A DNA stretch of 64,000 bases from Qipengyuania pacifica (lineage in GTDB: Bacteria; Pseudomonadota; Alphaproteobacteria; Sphingomonadales; Sphingomonadaceae), in the NCBI RefSeq assembly GCF_019857205.1, contig NZ_JAHWXO010000010.1, forward strand, positions 44,588 through 108,587, read 5' to 3'. Below are positions 28,280 through 37,570 of this stretch, one piece after another. Within the stretch, counting starts at the first letter, position 1; each line of letters starts with the position of its first letter. A program made the position numbers and the translations under genes. A model generated the notes under the pieces. The model did not search any database, was not told the DNA's origin, and worked only from the letters and a program-made list of their open reading frames with translations.

Positions 28280-28585
28280 TTAGCGGCTGCGCCGCAGCAC
28301 CTTGCCGGTGCGTGCATCCACATCGACATACATGACCCGCCCGTCCTTGATGAACTTGAGACGGTACGCCATCGCAGCGGAATCGTAAGCCGGGCCGAGG
28401 TATTCGGCGCCGCGCATGCTTGGCAGAACCCGCGCCTCGATCTCCCGCAGTTGCAGGATGTTGCCCGCGCTCATTTCCCGCCGCGCTTCGCCCTGTTCGG
28501 AGCGACGCTGCGCAAAGGCAGGTTCGGCCATTATCGGACCGGCGACCAGCCCGAAAGCGAGGAGAGAGGCAAAGATGCGCTTCAT
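28280..28585 (-). CDS. PepSY domain protein, periplasmic
   Basis: 101 aa. Signal peptide MKRIFASLLAFGLVAGPIMA with cleavage near AFAQ. The rest is one PepSY-like unit: ILQLREIEARVLPSMRGAEY, then YRLKFIKDGRVMYVDVDART and GKVLRR. PepSY domains often inhibit or modulate proteases or sensor kinases. Its place 96 bp before the response regulator suggests it serves, or is regulated by, the two-component pair. Confidence 0.8.
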   Translation of the reverse strand: MKRIFASLLAFGLVAGPIMAEPAFAQRRSEQGEARREMSAGNILQLREIEARVLPSMRGAEYLGPAYDSAAMAYRLKFIKDGRVMYVDVDARTGKVLRRSR

Positions 28586-28654
28586 GATGCGACCATGCCT
28601 ATCCCGCCAGCATTGAACAAGGTGTGAATGCTGGCGGGGTAAGCCCGTTAAGTC

Positions 28655-29374
28655 TCAGCGAGTCATCTCGAATTTAACCGTCAGCGAGACCATCGTGCCG
28701 ACGAGGCCGGGTTCGACCGGGGTCGGCGCGGCGCTCACGTCCATCATCTTGCGTTCGGCCGACTGGGCGTAAGGCATGGGCGGGCCGGCGGCGACGGATT
28801 CGTTGATTTCGAGCAGGCGCACGCCGGAAAAGCCCGACCAGCGTGCATATTCCTCGGCCTGCGCACGCGCCTTGTCGAACGCGGCCTTACGCGCCTGTGC
28901 ACGGGCGCCGGTATCGTCGTCGAGCGAGAAGTTCGGGCCATTGATATCGGTCGCCCCGGCAGCAACCAGCGCGTCGAGCACCTCGCCTGCACGCGGCACT
29001 TCGCGCAGGGTGACATTTACCCGGTTCGATGCCTGATAGCCGCGGAAGACCTGCCGGCTCGTGCTCTGATCGTAATCGTATTGCGCGCTCAGGTTGATGC
29101 CGGTGGTCTGGATGTCCTTATCCTTGATGCCCAACGCCTTGATGCGATCGATCACCGCATTCATCTCGCGGGCATTGGTACGCATGGCTTCGACCGCGGT
29201 GCTCGCCTGGCTGGTGACACCGGCACCGATATCGACGATATCGGGTTTGGCATCGACGCTTTCACTGACCGACAGTTCGACAACCGGGCCCTGCGACTGG
29301 ATCTGGACCTCTGCCGCCTGTGCACTGGAGGCGATAGCCGCAGCAGCCAAGGCAGGAATTGCGTAACGGATCAT
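28655..29374 (-). CDS. SIMPL (DUF541) domain protein, periplasmic
   Basis: 239 aa from ATG 29374, which has GAGGAG seven bases upstream (the earlier ATG 29389 lies before that site). Signal peptide ends ASSAQA. The SIMPL domain runs from VVELSVSESVDAKPDIVDIG to the C-terminal MVSLTVKFEMTR, and includes NAREMNAVIDRIKALGI and QTTGINLSAQYDY. The family (YggE/BP26) forms oligomeric periplasmic rings and is tied to oxidative stress tolerance in E. coli. Confidence 0.9.
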   Translation of the reverse strand: MIRYAIPALAAAAIASSAQAAEVQIQSQGPVVELSVSESVDAKPDIVDIGAGVTSQASTAVEAMRTNAREMNAVIDRIKALGIKDKDIQTTGINLSAQYDYDQSTSRQVFRGYQASNRVNVTLREVPRAGEVLDALVAAGATDINGPNFSLDDDTGARAQARKAAFDKARAQAEEYARWSGFSGVRLLEINESVAAGPPMPYAQSAERKMMDVSAAPTPVEPGLVGTMVSLTVKFEMTR

Positions 29375-29500
29375 CAAAATACTCCTCATTGTTCGGACGG
29401 TTAGTCGGCCTTTCGGCTTTACGGCTTGCTGAACAGATGTGTTCCCACTTTCCTCTGCGCGTCGTTGGCGCTAGCCCACCGGACCAAACGTGGGGGACAC

Positions 29501-31066
29501 ATGAAAGTCTGGAAAGTCGCACTCGCCGCATTGGCCACCATCGGCCTGCAACCGCTCGCTGCCCAAATGGAGCGTGTGCCCGACCGGGCATCGGACGAAG
29601 GCGAAGGCCCGTTCGGCAAGCTGCTGATCCGCGGCGCGACGGTTATCGAAGGCAGCGGCGCCCCGCCCGCAGGCCCCGTGGACATCATGGTCGAAGGCAA
29701 TCGCATCGCCGCGCTTTACCCCGGCGGTGCGCCCGATAGCGAAGCGCAGGGCGCCCAGCGCGTGGTCGATGCCGCGGGCATGTATGTGCTGCCCGGTTTC
29801 GTCGATGTGCACGGCCATAACGGGGATGAGGGCAAGGCGGCGCAGCCATCCTATGGATACAAGCTGTGGCTGGCGCACGGCGTCACAACCGTACGCGGCG
29901 TGAGTTTTTACTTTGGCCCCGGCACACCCGACCTGTCGGACGCCAGCCGCAGCGCGGCCAACACGATTACCGCACCGCGCCTGATCCCCTACATCGTGTT
30001 CGGGGACAAATGGTCCGGCGGTAATCCGGACACGCCTGCAAAGGCGCGCGAGTGGGTGCGCTGGGCGAAGACACAGGGCTATTGGGGGGTGAAGTTCTTC
30101 AACTCCTCCAGTCCCGAAGTGCTGGGCGCGGCGCTCGACGAAGCGAAGAAGCAGCAAATGGGGACTGTCGCCCATCTGGCGCAGACCGGTGTTGCCGAAG
30201 TGAACGCCCGCACGGCCGTGGAACTGGGCCTCGGCGGCGTGACGCATTTCTACGGCCATTTCGAAAGCCTGCTGAAGGACGGGCTGCCCTATTATCCCGA
30301 GAATTATAATTACTTCGACGAGCAGTCGCGCTTTGCGTGGGTGGCGCAGCTCGCTCCGCAGGCAGTCGAGCCAGGCAGCGAGAAATGGGACGAATATATC
30401 GATTTTCTCGTCGACAGCGGGGTAACCCTCAGCCCCACATTCAACATCTATTCCGCCAGCAGGGACGTGATGGCGGCGAAGACGCGTGACTGGCACGCGA
30501 AATACACGATCCCGTCGCTGATGGATTTCTACGCCCCCAGCGCCACCAATCACGGCAGTTATTACAAGGACTGGACCACCGAGGACGAGGTCGCCTGGCG
30601 CAAGTTCTACCAGAAATGGTTCAAGCTGACGAAGGAGTTCCACGAACGCGGCGGGCGGGTCACTGCCGGATCCGATCCGGGCTATATCTATCAGACCTGG
30701 GGCTTTGCCTATATCGGCGAGCTGGAGATGCTGCGCGAGGCCGGCTTGTCGCCGCTCGCCGTGATCCGCGCAGCGACCATCGACGGTGCGCGCGAAATCT
30801 ACGAGCCGCGCGGCGAAGCGCCGCCGATGGGCCGGATCGCCGTGGGCCAGCTGGCCGATCTGGTGATCGTGCCCGAGAATCCGCTGGCCAACTTCAAGGT
30901 ATTGTACGGGACCGGCCATACGCGCCTCAATCGCGAAGACGAGACGATCGAGCAGGTCGGCGGCGTGCGCTGGACCATCAAGGACGGCATCATATACGAC
31001 GCGCAGCAATTGCTCGCCGATGTTGCCCGCATGGCCGACGAGCAGCGGGCAGCAGCTCAGCAATAA
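29501..31066 (+). CDS. exported amidohydrolase family protein
   Basis: 521 aa from ATG 29501 with GGGGGA before it. Signal peptide MKVWKVALAALATIGLQPLA. The metal-dependent hydrolase fold is indicated by GFVDVHGH (H-x-H), later GTVAHLAQTG and GVTHFYGHFE histidines, the Asp in TAGSDPGYIY, and the C-terminal composite-domain strand VGQLADLVIVPENPL. Substrate is not clear; related exported enzymes act on imides, prolidase-type dipeptides or cyclic ureas. It is a single gene. Confidence 0.85.
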   Translation: MKVWKVALAALATIGLQPLAAQMERVPDRASDEGEGPFGKLLIRGATVIEGSGAPPAGPVDIMVEGNRIAALYPGGAPDSEAQGAQRVVDAAGMYVLPGFVDVHGHNGDEGKAAQPSYGYKLWLAHGVTTVRGVSFYFGPGTPDLSDASRSAANTITAPRLIPYIVFGDKWSGGNPDTPAKAREWVRWAKTQGYWGVKFFNSSSPEVLGAALDEAKKQQMGTVAHLAQTGVAEVNARTAVELGLGGVTHFYGHFESLLKDGLPYYPENYNYFDEQSRFAWVAQLAPQAVEPGSEKWDEYIDFLVDSGVTLSPTFNIYSASRDVMAAKTRDWHAKYTIPSLMDFYAPSATNHGSYYKDWTTEDEVAWRKFYQKWFKLTKEFHERGGRVTAGSDPGYIYQTWGFAYIGELEMLREAGLSPLAVIRAATIDGAREIYEPRGEAPPMGRIAVGQLADLVIVPENPLANFKVLYGTGHTRLNREDETIEQVGGVRWTIKDGIIYDAQQLLADVARMADEQRAAAQQ

Positions 31067-31159
31067 GTCGCCGGGAGCCAATCGTTCTCAGGCTCCCACA
31101 ACTGACCTTATCGGTGAAGGCTTGCCGGACCGCCCCTGCGCGACTACCTCGCGCGGCCT

Positions 31160-32965
31160 ATGGCACAGCCCCCAATTCTCAGCCTCGAAGGCATCGCCCT
31201 GCAACAGGGCGGCAAATGGCTGTTCGGCGGGCCCGATCACGATCCGCTGGACCTGCATATCGGCCCGCGCGACCGCATCGCACTGATCGGGCGCAACGGG
31301 GTGGGCAAGACCACGCTGTTTCGCATGATCGACGGGCAGGTCGAGACCGACGCCGGCATTCGCAAGACCAAGCCAGCCCTGCGCGTCGTGCTGCTCGAGC
31401 AGGACCCGGACCTGACCGGTCATTCCAACTTGATGGACTGGGCATTGGCGGGCGAGCATGCCCCGCAGGAACATGAGGTCGAGGCCATTGCGGGCCAGCT
31501 TGGCATCGACATGAGCCGCGAAACCAAGGGCGCGAGCGGCGGCGAGAAACGCCGGGCCGCCATCGCCCGCGCGCTGGCGCAGGACCCCGATCTGCTGCTG
31601 ATGGACGAGCCGACCAACCACCTCGATCTGGGTGCAATCGACTGGCTGGAAAGCTGGCTGGACAGGTACAAGGGCGCCTTCGTCGTGATCAGCCACGACC
31701 GGACTTTCCTCAAGCGGCTGACCCGCACGACCCTGTGGCTCGACCGTGGCAATCTGCGGCGCAAGGAAGTGGGTTTCGGCGGCTACGAAGCCTGGGAAGA
31801 ACAGGTCTATGCCGAAGAAGCCCGCGCTGCGGACAAGCTGGACGCCAAGCTAAAGCTGGAAGCGCACTGGCTGGAACGCGGCGTGACCGCCAGGCGCAAG
31901 CGCAATCAGGGCCGGCTGGAAAAGCTCGGCCAGATGCGCGCGCAGCGGGCCTCAATGATTACCGCTGCCGGCACTGCCAAGCTGCAACTGGCGACCGAAG
32001 CGGAGTTCAAGTCGAAATCGGTGATCGCGGTGCAGGATATCACCAAGTCCTATGGCGAGAGGACGATCATCAAGCCGTTCAGCCTGCGTATCCAGCGCGG
32101 CGACCGGATCGGTATCGTCGGCGCAAATGGTGCGGGCAAGACGACCCTGCTGAAGATGCTGACCGGCGAACTGGAACCCGACAGCGGAACGGTCGATATC
32201 GCCAGGACGCTGACCGGCGTGATGATCGACCAGCAGCGCCAGTTGCTCACCGCCGACAAGACGGTGCGACAGGTGCTGGCCGAAGGCGGCGACTGGATCG
32301 ACGTGCGCGGCGTGCGCAAGCATGTGCAGGCCTATCTCAAGGACTTCCTGTTCGATCCCAAGATCGTCGAGATGAACGTGTCCGTCCTTTCCGGCGGCGA
32401 GCGCAGCCGCCTGCTGCTGGCGCGCGAATTCGCCAAGGCATCGAACCTGCTGGTGCTGGACGAGCCGACCAACGATCTCGATCTCGAAACGCTCGACCTG
32501 CTGCAGGAAGTCATCGCCGATTACGAAGGCACCGTGCTGATCGTCAGTCACGACCGCGACTTCCTCGACCGGACGGTTACCATCACCCTGGGCCTCGACG
32601 GCACGGGCAATGTCGATGTTGTCGCCGGTGGCTACGAAGACTGGATGGCCAAACGGCAGGCACCAATTACCGGCAAGACTCGTAGCGGTGGAAGCGATAA
32701 CAAGGCTTCGCCCCCTGCCCCCCCACCGCCGAAATCGACCAAGCTGTCCTACAAGGATCAGCGCGATTACGAACTGCTGCCAGCGCGCATCGAGGAACTG
32801 GAGGTGGCCATCGCCAAGGGCGAGGAAATACTGGCGGACCCCGATCTCTACACGACAGACCCACAGAAATTTGCCAATATTTCCAAGGGTATCGAGAACG
32901 CCCGCAATGAAAAGGATGCGGCGGAAGAGCGCTGGCTGGCTCTCGCCGAACTGGTCGAGGGATGA
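31160..32965 (+). CDS. uup: ABC-F protein Uup
   Basis: 601 aa, cytosolic, two ABC ATPase domains without membrane segments. First: Walker A GRNGVGKTTLFRM, signature SGGEKRRAAIARAL, Walker B LLMDEPTNHLDL. Second: GANGAGKTTLLKML, LSGGERSRLLLA, LVLDEPTNDLDLETLDLL. The C-terminal coiled coil (about 525-600) is the Uup DNA/ribosome-binding type, which separates it from EttA encoded at 60232. It overlaps the UDG-like gene by 4 bp. Confidence 0.94.
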   Translation: MAQPPILSLEGIALQQGGKWLFGGPDHDPLDLHIGPRDRIALIGRNGVGKTTLFRMIDGQVETDAGIRKTKPALRVVLLEQDPDLTGHSNLMDWALAGEHAPQEHEVEAIAGQLGIDMSRETKGASGGEKRRAAIARALAQDPDLLLMDEPTNHLDLGAIDWLESWLDRYKGAFVVISHDRTFLKRLTRTTLWLDRGNLRRKEVGFGGYEAWEEQVYAEEARAADKLDAKLKLEAHWLERGVTARRKRNQGRLEKLGQMRAQRASMITAAGTAKLQLATEAEFKSKSVIAVQDITKSYGERTIIKPFSLRIQRGDRIGIVGANGAGKTTLLKMLTGELEPDSGTVDIARTLTGVMIDQQRQLLTADKTVRQVLAEGGDWIDVRGVRKHVQAYLKDFLFDPKIVEMNVSVLSGGERSRLLLAREFAKASNLLVLDEPTNDLDLETLDLLQEVIADYEGTVLIVSHDRDFLDRTVTITLGLDGTGNVDVVAGGYEDWMAKRQAPITGKTRSGGSDNKASPPAPPPPKSTKLSYKDQRDYELLPARIEELEVAIAKGEEILADPDLYTTDPQKFANISKGIENARNEKDAAEERWLALAELVEG

Positions 32966-33537
32966 GCCTGAAGGCGGAGATCGCGGCCTGCCGGATCTGC
33001 GCGGAACATCTGCCGCACGGGGTGCGGCCCGTTGCCAGTTTCTCGTCCACTGCGCGGCTGCTCATCATCGGGCAGGCGCCGGGCAGCAAGGTCCACGAAA
33101 GCGGCATCCCCTGGGACGATGCGAGCGGTGACCGGCTGCGCGAATGGACGGGGTTGTCCAAGGGCGAAATGTACGATCCCGCCCGCGTGGCGCTGGTGCC
33201 GATGGGCTTCTGCTATCCCGGCAAGGCAAGCGGCGGCGACAAGCCCCCTCGCCCCGAATGCGCCGCGACATGGCACGCTAGGGTGCTGGCCGAATTGCCG
33301 CAGGACCGGCTGACCTTGCTGGTCGGCACATACGCGCAGCGCGCCTATTTACCGCAAGCCAGAAACTGGACGATGGCGGAGCGCGTGCGCCGCCATCGCG
33401 AATTCCAGCCGGATTTCATTCCACTGCCGCATCCCGCATGGCGCAGCACGCTGTTCATGCGTCAGCACCCGTGGTTCGAGGAAGACCTCCTTCCCATCGT
33501 ACGGGGCAGCGTGGCTGCAGCGTTGAGCGGCGCTTGA
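32962..33537 (+). CDS. uracil-DNA glycosylase family protein
   Basis: 191 aa. UDG-like fold with IIGQAPGSKVHESGIPWDDA (motif 1 region), a Cys cluster CRICAEHLPHG at the N-terminus, and the C-terminal PLPHPAWRST (H-P-A/S motif). This YcdX-like subfamily lacks the usual catalytic Asp of family 1, so base-excision activity is uncertain. The ATG overlaps the uup stop by 4 bp. Confidence 0.85.
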   Translation: MSLKAEIAACRICAEHLPHGVRPVASFSSTARLLIIGQAPGSKVHESGIPWDDASGDRLREWTGLSKGEMYDPARVALVPMGFCYPGKASGGDKPPRPECAATWHARVLAELPQDRLTLLVGTYAQRAYLPQARNWTMAERVRRHREFQPDFIPLPHPAWRSTLFMRQHPWFEEDLLPIVRGSVAAALSGA

Positions 33538-33561
33538 AGTCGGCCGCGCAACGCCGTTACG

Positions 33562-34143
33562 TCAAAGCATGCCTTCGGCGCTCATGGCCTTGTTGACCGC
33601 GTCGCGCTGCTTGTTGCGTTCGCGGTAATCGACCAGCGATTGCGGCAAGTCGACATCGAACTTGTCGGCCCACAGCAGGGTAACGAACAGATAATTGTCC
33701 GCCACCGTCGGGCCATCACCGACGAGCCAGTCTTTTCCATCCATCAGTTTTTCGGTCAGGCGGTAGGTTTCGGCCAGCTTGTCCTTGGCCTTGGCCTGAC
33801 GATCGTCCGTGTCCTGTCCGAACAGCGGGTGATAGCCGCCGTGAATCTCGGTGCCGATAAAGCCGATCCATTCGAGCAGCTTGAAGCGGTCCTTGCCGGA
33901 GGGGAGCGCGTCGGTCTTTTCCGCGACATAGGTCAGGACAGCGGGGTTTTCCGTCAGCAGATCGAACTCGTCGCTTGAAATGGCAGGCACGTAGCCGCGC
34001 GGGCTGATTGAATAGAAATCGGTGCCATCCTCGGTCTGGTGCTTGCCCAGATCGACCTTCACCGTGTCGTAATCACCGCCCCATTCTTCGAGCGCGATGT
34101 GGGAAGCGAGACTGCAGGCGCCGGGCGAATAATAGAGTTTCAC
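33562..34143 (-). CDS. glutathione S-transferase, beta-like
   Basis: 193 aa from GTG 34143, preceded by AAGGAG with an 8-base gap; a TTG nine codons upstream is a weaker choice. Thioredoxin-like N-terminal domain MKLYYSPGACSLASHIALEE contains the Cys of beta-class GSTs (C10). SPRGYVPAI holds the cis-Pro. The C-terminal helical domain has GWIGF-like EWIGFIGTEIHGGY and WLVGDGPTVADNYLFV. Roles include glutathione conjugation and stress defence. Confidence 0.9.
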   Translation of the reverse strand: MKLYYSPGACSLASHIALEEWGGDYDTVKVDLGKHQTEDGTDFYSISPRGYVPAISSDEFDLLTENPAVLTYVAEKTDALPSGKDRFKLLEWIGFIGTEIHGGYHPLFGQDTDDRQAKAKDKLAETYRLTEKLMDGKDWLVGDGPTVADNYLFVTLLWADKFDVDLPQSLVDYRERNKQRDAVNKAMSAEGML

Positions 34144-34257
34144 GTTCAATTCTCCTTCAATTCCTGTCAAAGCAACGTCCCGCTTCCCTGCTTGGTCCTG
34201 AGTTTCTGCCGTTCATTTTCGAGCCGTGAAGTTGACAGGTTGACACTGTCCTGACGG

Positions 34258-34743
34258 TCAGGCGATCCGATAGAATTGTGCGACCCGATCGAGCGCCAGC
34301 GAGAGCACCAGTTTCCCGCTTCGCACCGGCCATGCCAGCGCCTTTTCCGCAGCAGGCAAACCTTCCCCCGCACAGGCGACGCGCCACAGGATGTCGCACA
34401 GACCCGGGCCTGCTTCGGCCATGGCGCCATCGAAGCGATCCTTGGCAGCAATCTGGCGTTCGGATTCCGTGAGACCATGGCCGCACGATCCGTTGTCCAC
34501 CCTGACCGGATCCCAGCGCATGGTGACGGATGGCGGCAATTGTGCGCGTTCGTAATCGGTGCGCAGGCGTTCTCCGGCATCGAACTGGCGATCGGTCAGA
34601 TGACCGCGCGAATGCAGCCAGGTGAGCGGGCTTTCGGCAAGATTGACGGTTACGCTGCGACGGCCGGAGACTGCCCCGCCCGTGCGCCGCGGGCCTGCTG
34701 ACGTGAGTTCGCGTTCGACGAGATTACGCATCGGATTCTCCAC
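34258..34743 (-). CDS. DUF6456 domain protein
   Basis: 161 aa, alphaproteobacterial family of unknown function. Hallmarks seen: SPLTWLHSRGHLTDRQFDAG, YERAQLPPSVTMRWDPVRV, RFDGAMAEAGPGLCDILWRV, and LDRVAQFYRIA at the end. In other members this domain is joined to an HTH; here it stands alone. It is divergent from an XRE-type regulator with an 80-bp shared promoter region, so the two may be a regulatory pair (inference). Confidence 0.82.
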   Translation of the reverse strand: MENPMRNLVERELTSAGPRRTGGAVSGRRSVTVNLAESPLTWLHSRGHLTDRQFDAGERLRTDYERAQLPPSVTMRWDPVRVDNGSCGHGLTESERQIAAKDRFDGAMAEAGPGLCDILWRVACAGEGLPAAEKALAWPVRSGKLVLSLALDRVAQFYRIA

Positions 34744-34823
34744 TGTGAAAATTCCGCCTTGCGCGCTCCCGGTTCCTGTAGGAAAGTGAAAAAACCAAAT
34801 CGGTTATCAAGGGGAGTGACCGA

Positions 34824-35396
34824 GTGATCAATCGCATCCGCGACATTCGCAAGCAGAAGGGCATGACGCTGGCCGATCTGGCCGAAGCGTGCGATCCGCC
34901 GACCACGCCGCAGACCGTCGGGCGGCTGGAAACGGGCATGCGGAACCTGTCGCTGAAATGGATGGAGCGGATAGCTGCCGCGCTGGATGTCGAAGCCGAC
35001 ATGCTGGTCCGCAGCGAACGGGCCGGTCACCCGCAAATCGTGGCGAAGCTGGCGAAGGACGGACCCGAAGCGCTTTCCAGAACCCGCGATGCGATACTGT
35101 CTACCGATCTTGGCGGGGACGGTGCGCTGATGGTGCTCGACGTCGATTATCCGCACGGCGAATATCGCCCGGGCGACCAGCTCTGGCTGCGCCAGCTGGA
35201 CCCGGAAGATGCCGGCCGCGCCATCAACCGCGATGTACTGGTGCCGAAAAAGGGGGGACGCTTCGCCTTCGGGCGGCTGATCGACCGCCGCGGCGAACTG
35301 CTGGGAATACTGCCGCCCGGACAGGGACAGAAGCAGGATGTGATTAAGGATGCCCCCTGGATCGCGGTGGCGGAAATGCTGGTGCGCACGCTGTGA
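34824..35396 (+). CDS. XRE-family transcription regulator with S24-like C-terminal domain
   Basis: 190 aa from GTG 34824 behind GGGGAG. The N-terminal HTH is IRDIRKQKGMTLADLAEACD then TTPQTVGRLETGMRNLSLKW. The C-terminal half (YPHGEYRPGDQLWLRQLD, later GRLIDRRGELLGILPPG) resembles the LexA/S24 beta fold. I see no Ser-Lys pair for autocleavage, so it may be a sensory or dimer domain. Its stop overlaps the start of the glycosyltransferase by 4 bp. Confidence 0.83.
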   Translation: MINRIRDIRKQKGMTLADLAEACDPPTTPQTVGRLETGMRNLSLKWMERIAAALDVEADMLVRSERAGHPQIVAKLAKDGPEALSRTRDAILSTDLGGDGALMVLDVDYPHGEYRPGDQLWLRQLDPEDAGRAINRDVLVPKKGGRFAFGRLIDRRGELLGILPPGQGQKQDVIKDAPWIAVAEMLVRTL

Positions 35397-36583
35397 AAAC
35401 GCCCAAGACGCGCCGCGTCCTTTCGCTGTCGACGCTGTTTCCCAGCCCTGCCCAGCCCCGGTTCGGCATTTTCGTGGCGCGGTCGCTGGAGGCGCTGCAG
35501 CGCGATACGCAGTGGGATGTGACCGTGATCAATCCCATCGGCCTGCCGCCGGTCGCATTGGGGCGATATCGGGAACTGGCTGCTGCGGCACAGGATAGCG
35601 AAGATTTCGGCATTTCCATCCATCGTCCCGTGTTTCGCCTGATCCCCAAGATCGGCGGGAGGTTGAACCCGGCTTTGATAGCGCGCGCGGTGCTGCCCCT
35701 TGTCCGGCGGCTCCACGCGCAAAATCCGTTCGACCTTGTCGATGCGCAGTTCTTCTATCCCGATGGACCCGCCGCGATGATGATCGCGCGCGATCTGGGG
35801 CTGCCCTTCACTGTGAAGGCACGCGGATCGGACATCCATCACTGGGGCGCCCGCCGATATGGCCGCGACGCGCTGCTCAAGACTGCCAGGGCCGCCTCCG
35901 GCGTGCTTGCCGTATGCAAAGCGCTGGCGGACGATATGGCGATGCTCGGCATGGAGCGGGAGAAGATCCGCGTTCACTACACGGGGCTGGACAGGGACCT
36001 GTTCCGGCCGATGGATCATGCAGGGCTGCGTGCGCGGCTGGCGCAGACCTTCGACGTCCCGCTGACGAATGGCGACCTGCTGCTGGTTACCGTCGGCGCG
36101 CTGATCGAGCGGAAGGGGCAGGCGCTGGTCATCAAGGCGCTGGCGCATCTGCCCAAGGGGCGGTTGCTGCTGATCGGCAAGGGTGAGGACCGGGCAAGCC
36201 TTCTGGCGCTGGCCCGGGATGTGGGCGTGGCCGACCGTGTCCACATGCTCGGCAGCCTCGACCCGGCAGTGCTGCCGCCGCTGCTCTCCGCTGCCGATGC
36301 CATGGTCCTGCCGTCTGCCAGCGAAGGACTGGCGAATGCGTGGATCGAGGCGCTGGCCTGCGGGACGCCGATCGTCATTACCGATGCGGGCGGCGCGCGC
36401 GAAGTAGTGACAACGCCAGATGCCGGGGTGATCGTGGCGCGCAATTGCCGCGCGGTGCGCGAGGGGATCGAGCTGGTGACCGCCCGCCCCCGCTCACCCG
36501 AAAAGGTGGCGGCGGCGGTCGATGAATTCAGCTGGGCGGCAAACGGCAGGGCGCTTGCCGCCTATTACGACACGCTGGTCTAG
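35393..36583 (+). CDS. glycosyltransferase family 4
   Basis: 396 aa, GT-B fold. The N-terminal domain starts RRVLSLSTLFPSPAQPRFGI, with FTVKARGSDIHHWGARR in the middle. The C-terminal nucleotide-sugar domain has LLLIGKGEDRASL and the E-x7-E motif in PSASEGLANAWIEALACG. It probably transfers a sugar in exopolysaccharide or lipid-linked glycan synthesis; no acceptor can be named and no polysaccharide cluster is adjacent. It is coupled to the XRE gene and convergent with secF (4-bp overlap). Confidence 0.88.
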   Translation: MKTPKTRRVLSLSTLFPSPAQPRFGIFVARSLEALQRDTQWDVTVINPIGLPPVALGRYRELAAAAQDSEDFGISIHRPVFRLIPKIGGRLNPALIARAVLPLVRRLHAQNPFDLVDAQFFYPDGPAAMMIARDLGLPFTVKARGSDIHHWGARRYGRDALLKTARAASGVLAVCKALADDMAMLGMEREKIRVHYTGLDRDLFRPMDHAGLRARLAQTFDVPLTNGDLLLVTVGALIERKGQALVIKALAHLPKGRLLLIGKGEDRASLLALARDVGVADRVHMLGSLDPAVLPPLLSAADAMVLPSASEGLANAWIEALACGTPIVITDAGGAREVVTTPDAGVIVARNCRAVREGIELVTARPRSPEKVAAAVDEFSWAANGRALAAYYDTLV

Positions 36584-37557
36584 ACGACGCCGCGCGCCTT
36601 CTTTTCCTGCTTGTCGGTCGCCGTTTCGGTGGGGACGAAGCTGTCGCTGGTCACCCCCAGCCACACGAGGATCGGTGCCGACATATAGACCGAGCTGTAA
36701 GTACCCACGAACAGGCCGAGGGTAATGCCGGCAACCATGCCGAACAGGCTGGCCGGGCCGAACAGCAGAAGCGGGATCAGCGCGACGAACAGCGTCAGCG
36801 AGGTCATCACCGTACGGGCGAGAGTTTCGTTGACCGAGAGATCGAGCAGTTCCGGCAACGGCATCTTGCGGAATTTCTTCAGGTTTTCGCGGATGCGATC
36901 GTAGACGACGATAGTGTCGTTCAGCGAATAGCCGATGATCGCCAGAATGGCCGCGATGATCTGCAGACTGAATTCCATCTGGAACAGGGCAAACATGCCG
37001 AGAGTCAGACTGACGTCGTGGAACAGTGCGAACAGGGCTCCCACACCGAATTGCCATTCGAAGCGGATCCAGATGTAGAGCGCAATGGCGACCATTGCGG
37101 CGAGCAGCGACAGAAGGGCTTTCTCGCGAAATTCGCCTGACACCTTGCCGGACACGTTGTCGTTACCGTCGAGCCGGAAGTCCGAATAATCGCTCTGCAG
37201 CGTGCTGACGATGTCGTTGGCCGCCGCCTGCGCGGCTTCCTTGTTGGCCGACACATCATCAGGCAGGCGCACGCGGATCGATACCTGGTTGTCCTCGCCG
37301 AAACGCTGGACCACCGGATCGCCATATCCCAGCGTGTCTACCTTTTCGCGCAGTTCGCCGACAGGGGCTTCCGCGCTTTGGGTAAAGGTTGCCCGCACTT
37401 CGAGGCCACCGGCGAAATCGACGCCGTAATTGAGGCCCTTGGTGAGAACCAGCGCCCAGCTTGCGGCGATCAGCAGGATGCTGACCGCGAAGAAGGGAAT
37501 GCGCCATTTGAGGAACTTGATGTTGGTGTCGTCGGGGACGAGCTTGAGCAGTTTCAT
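36580..37557 (-). CDS. secF: protein translocase subunit SecF
   Basis: 325 aa, inner-membrane partner of SecD that uses the proton gradient to complete secretion. TM1 is about 17-37, followed by the motif GLNYGVDFAGGLEV. A periplasmic domain and the five-helix RND-type bundle follow, with IIGYSLNDTIVVYDRIREN. The gene is 13 bp after secD. Confidence 0.96.
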   Translation of the reverse strand: MKLLKLVPDDTNIKFLKWRIPFFAVSILLIAASWALVLTKGLNYGVDFAGGLEVRATFTQSAEAPVGELREKVDTLGYGDPVVQRFGEDNQVSIRVRLPDDVSANKEAAQAAANDIVSTLQSDYSDFRLDGNDNVSGKVSGEFREKALLSLLAAMVAIALYIWIRFEWQFGVGALFALFHDVSLTLGMFALFQMEFSLQIIAAILAIIGYSLNDTIVVYDRIRENLKKFRKMPLPELLDLSVNETLARTVMTSLTLFVALIPLLLFGPASLFGMVAGITLGLFVGTYSSVYMSAPILVWLGVTSDSFVPTETATDKQEKKARGVV

Positions 37558-37570
37558 ATCCTCGCCCTTC

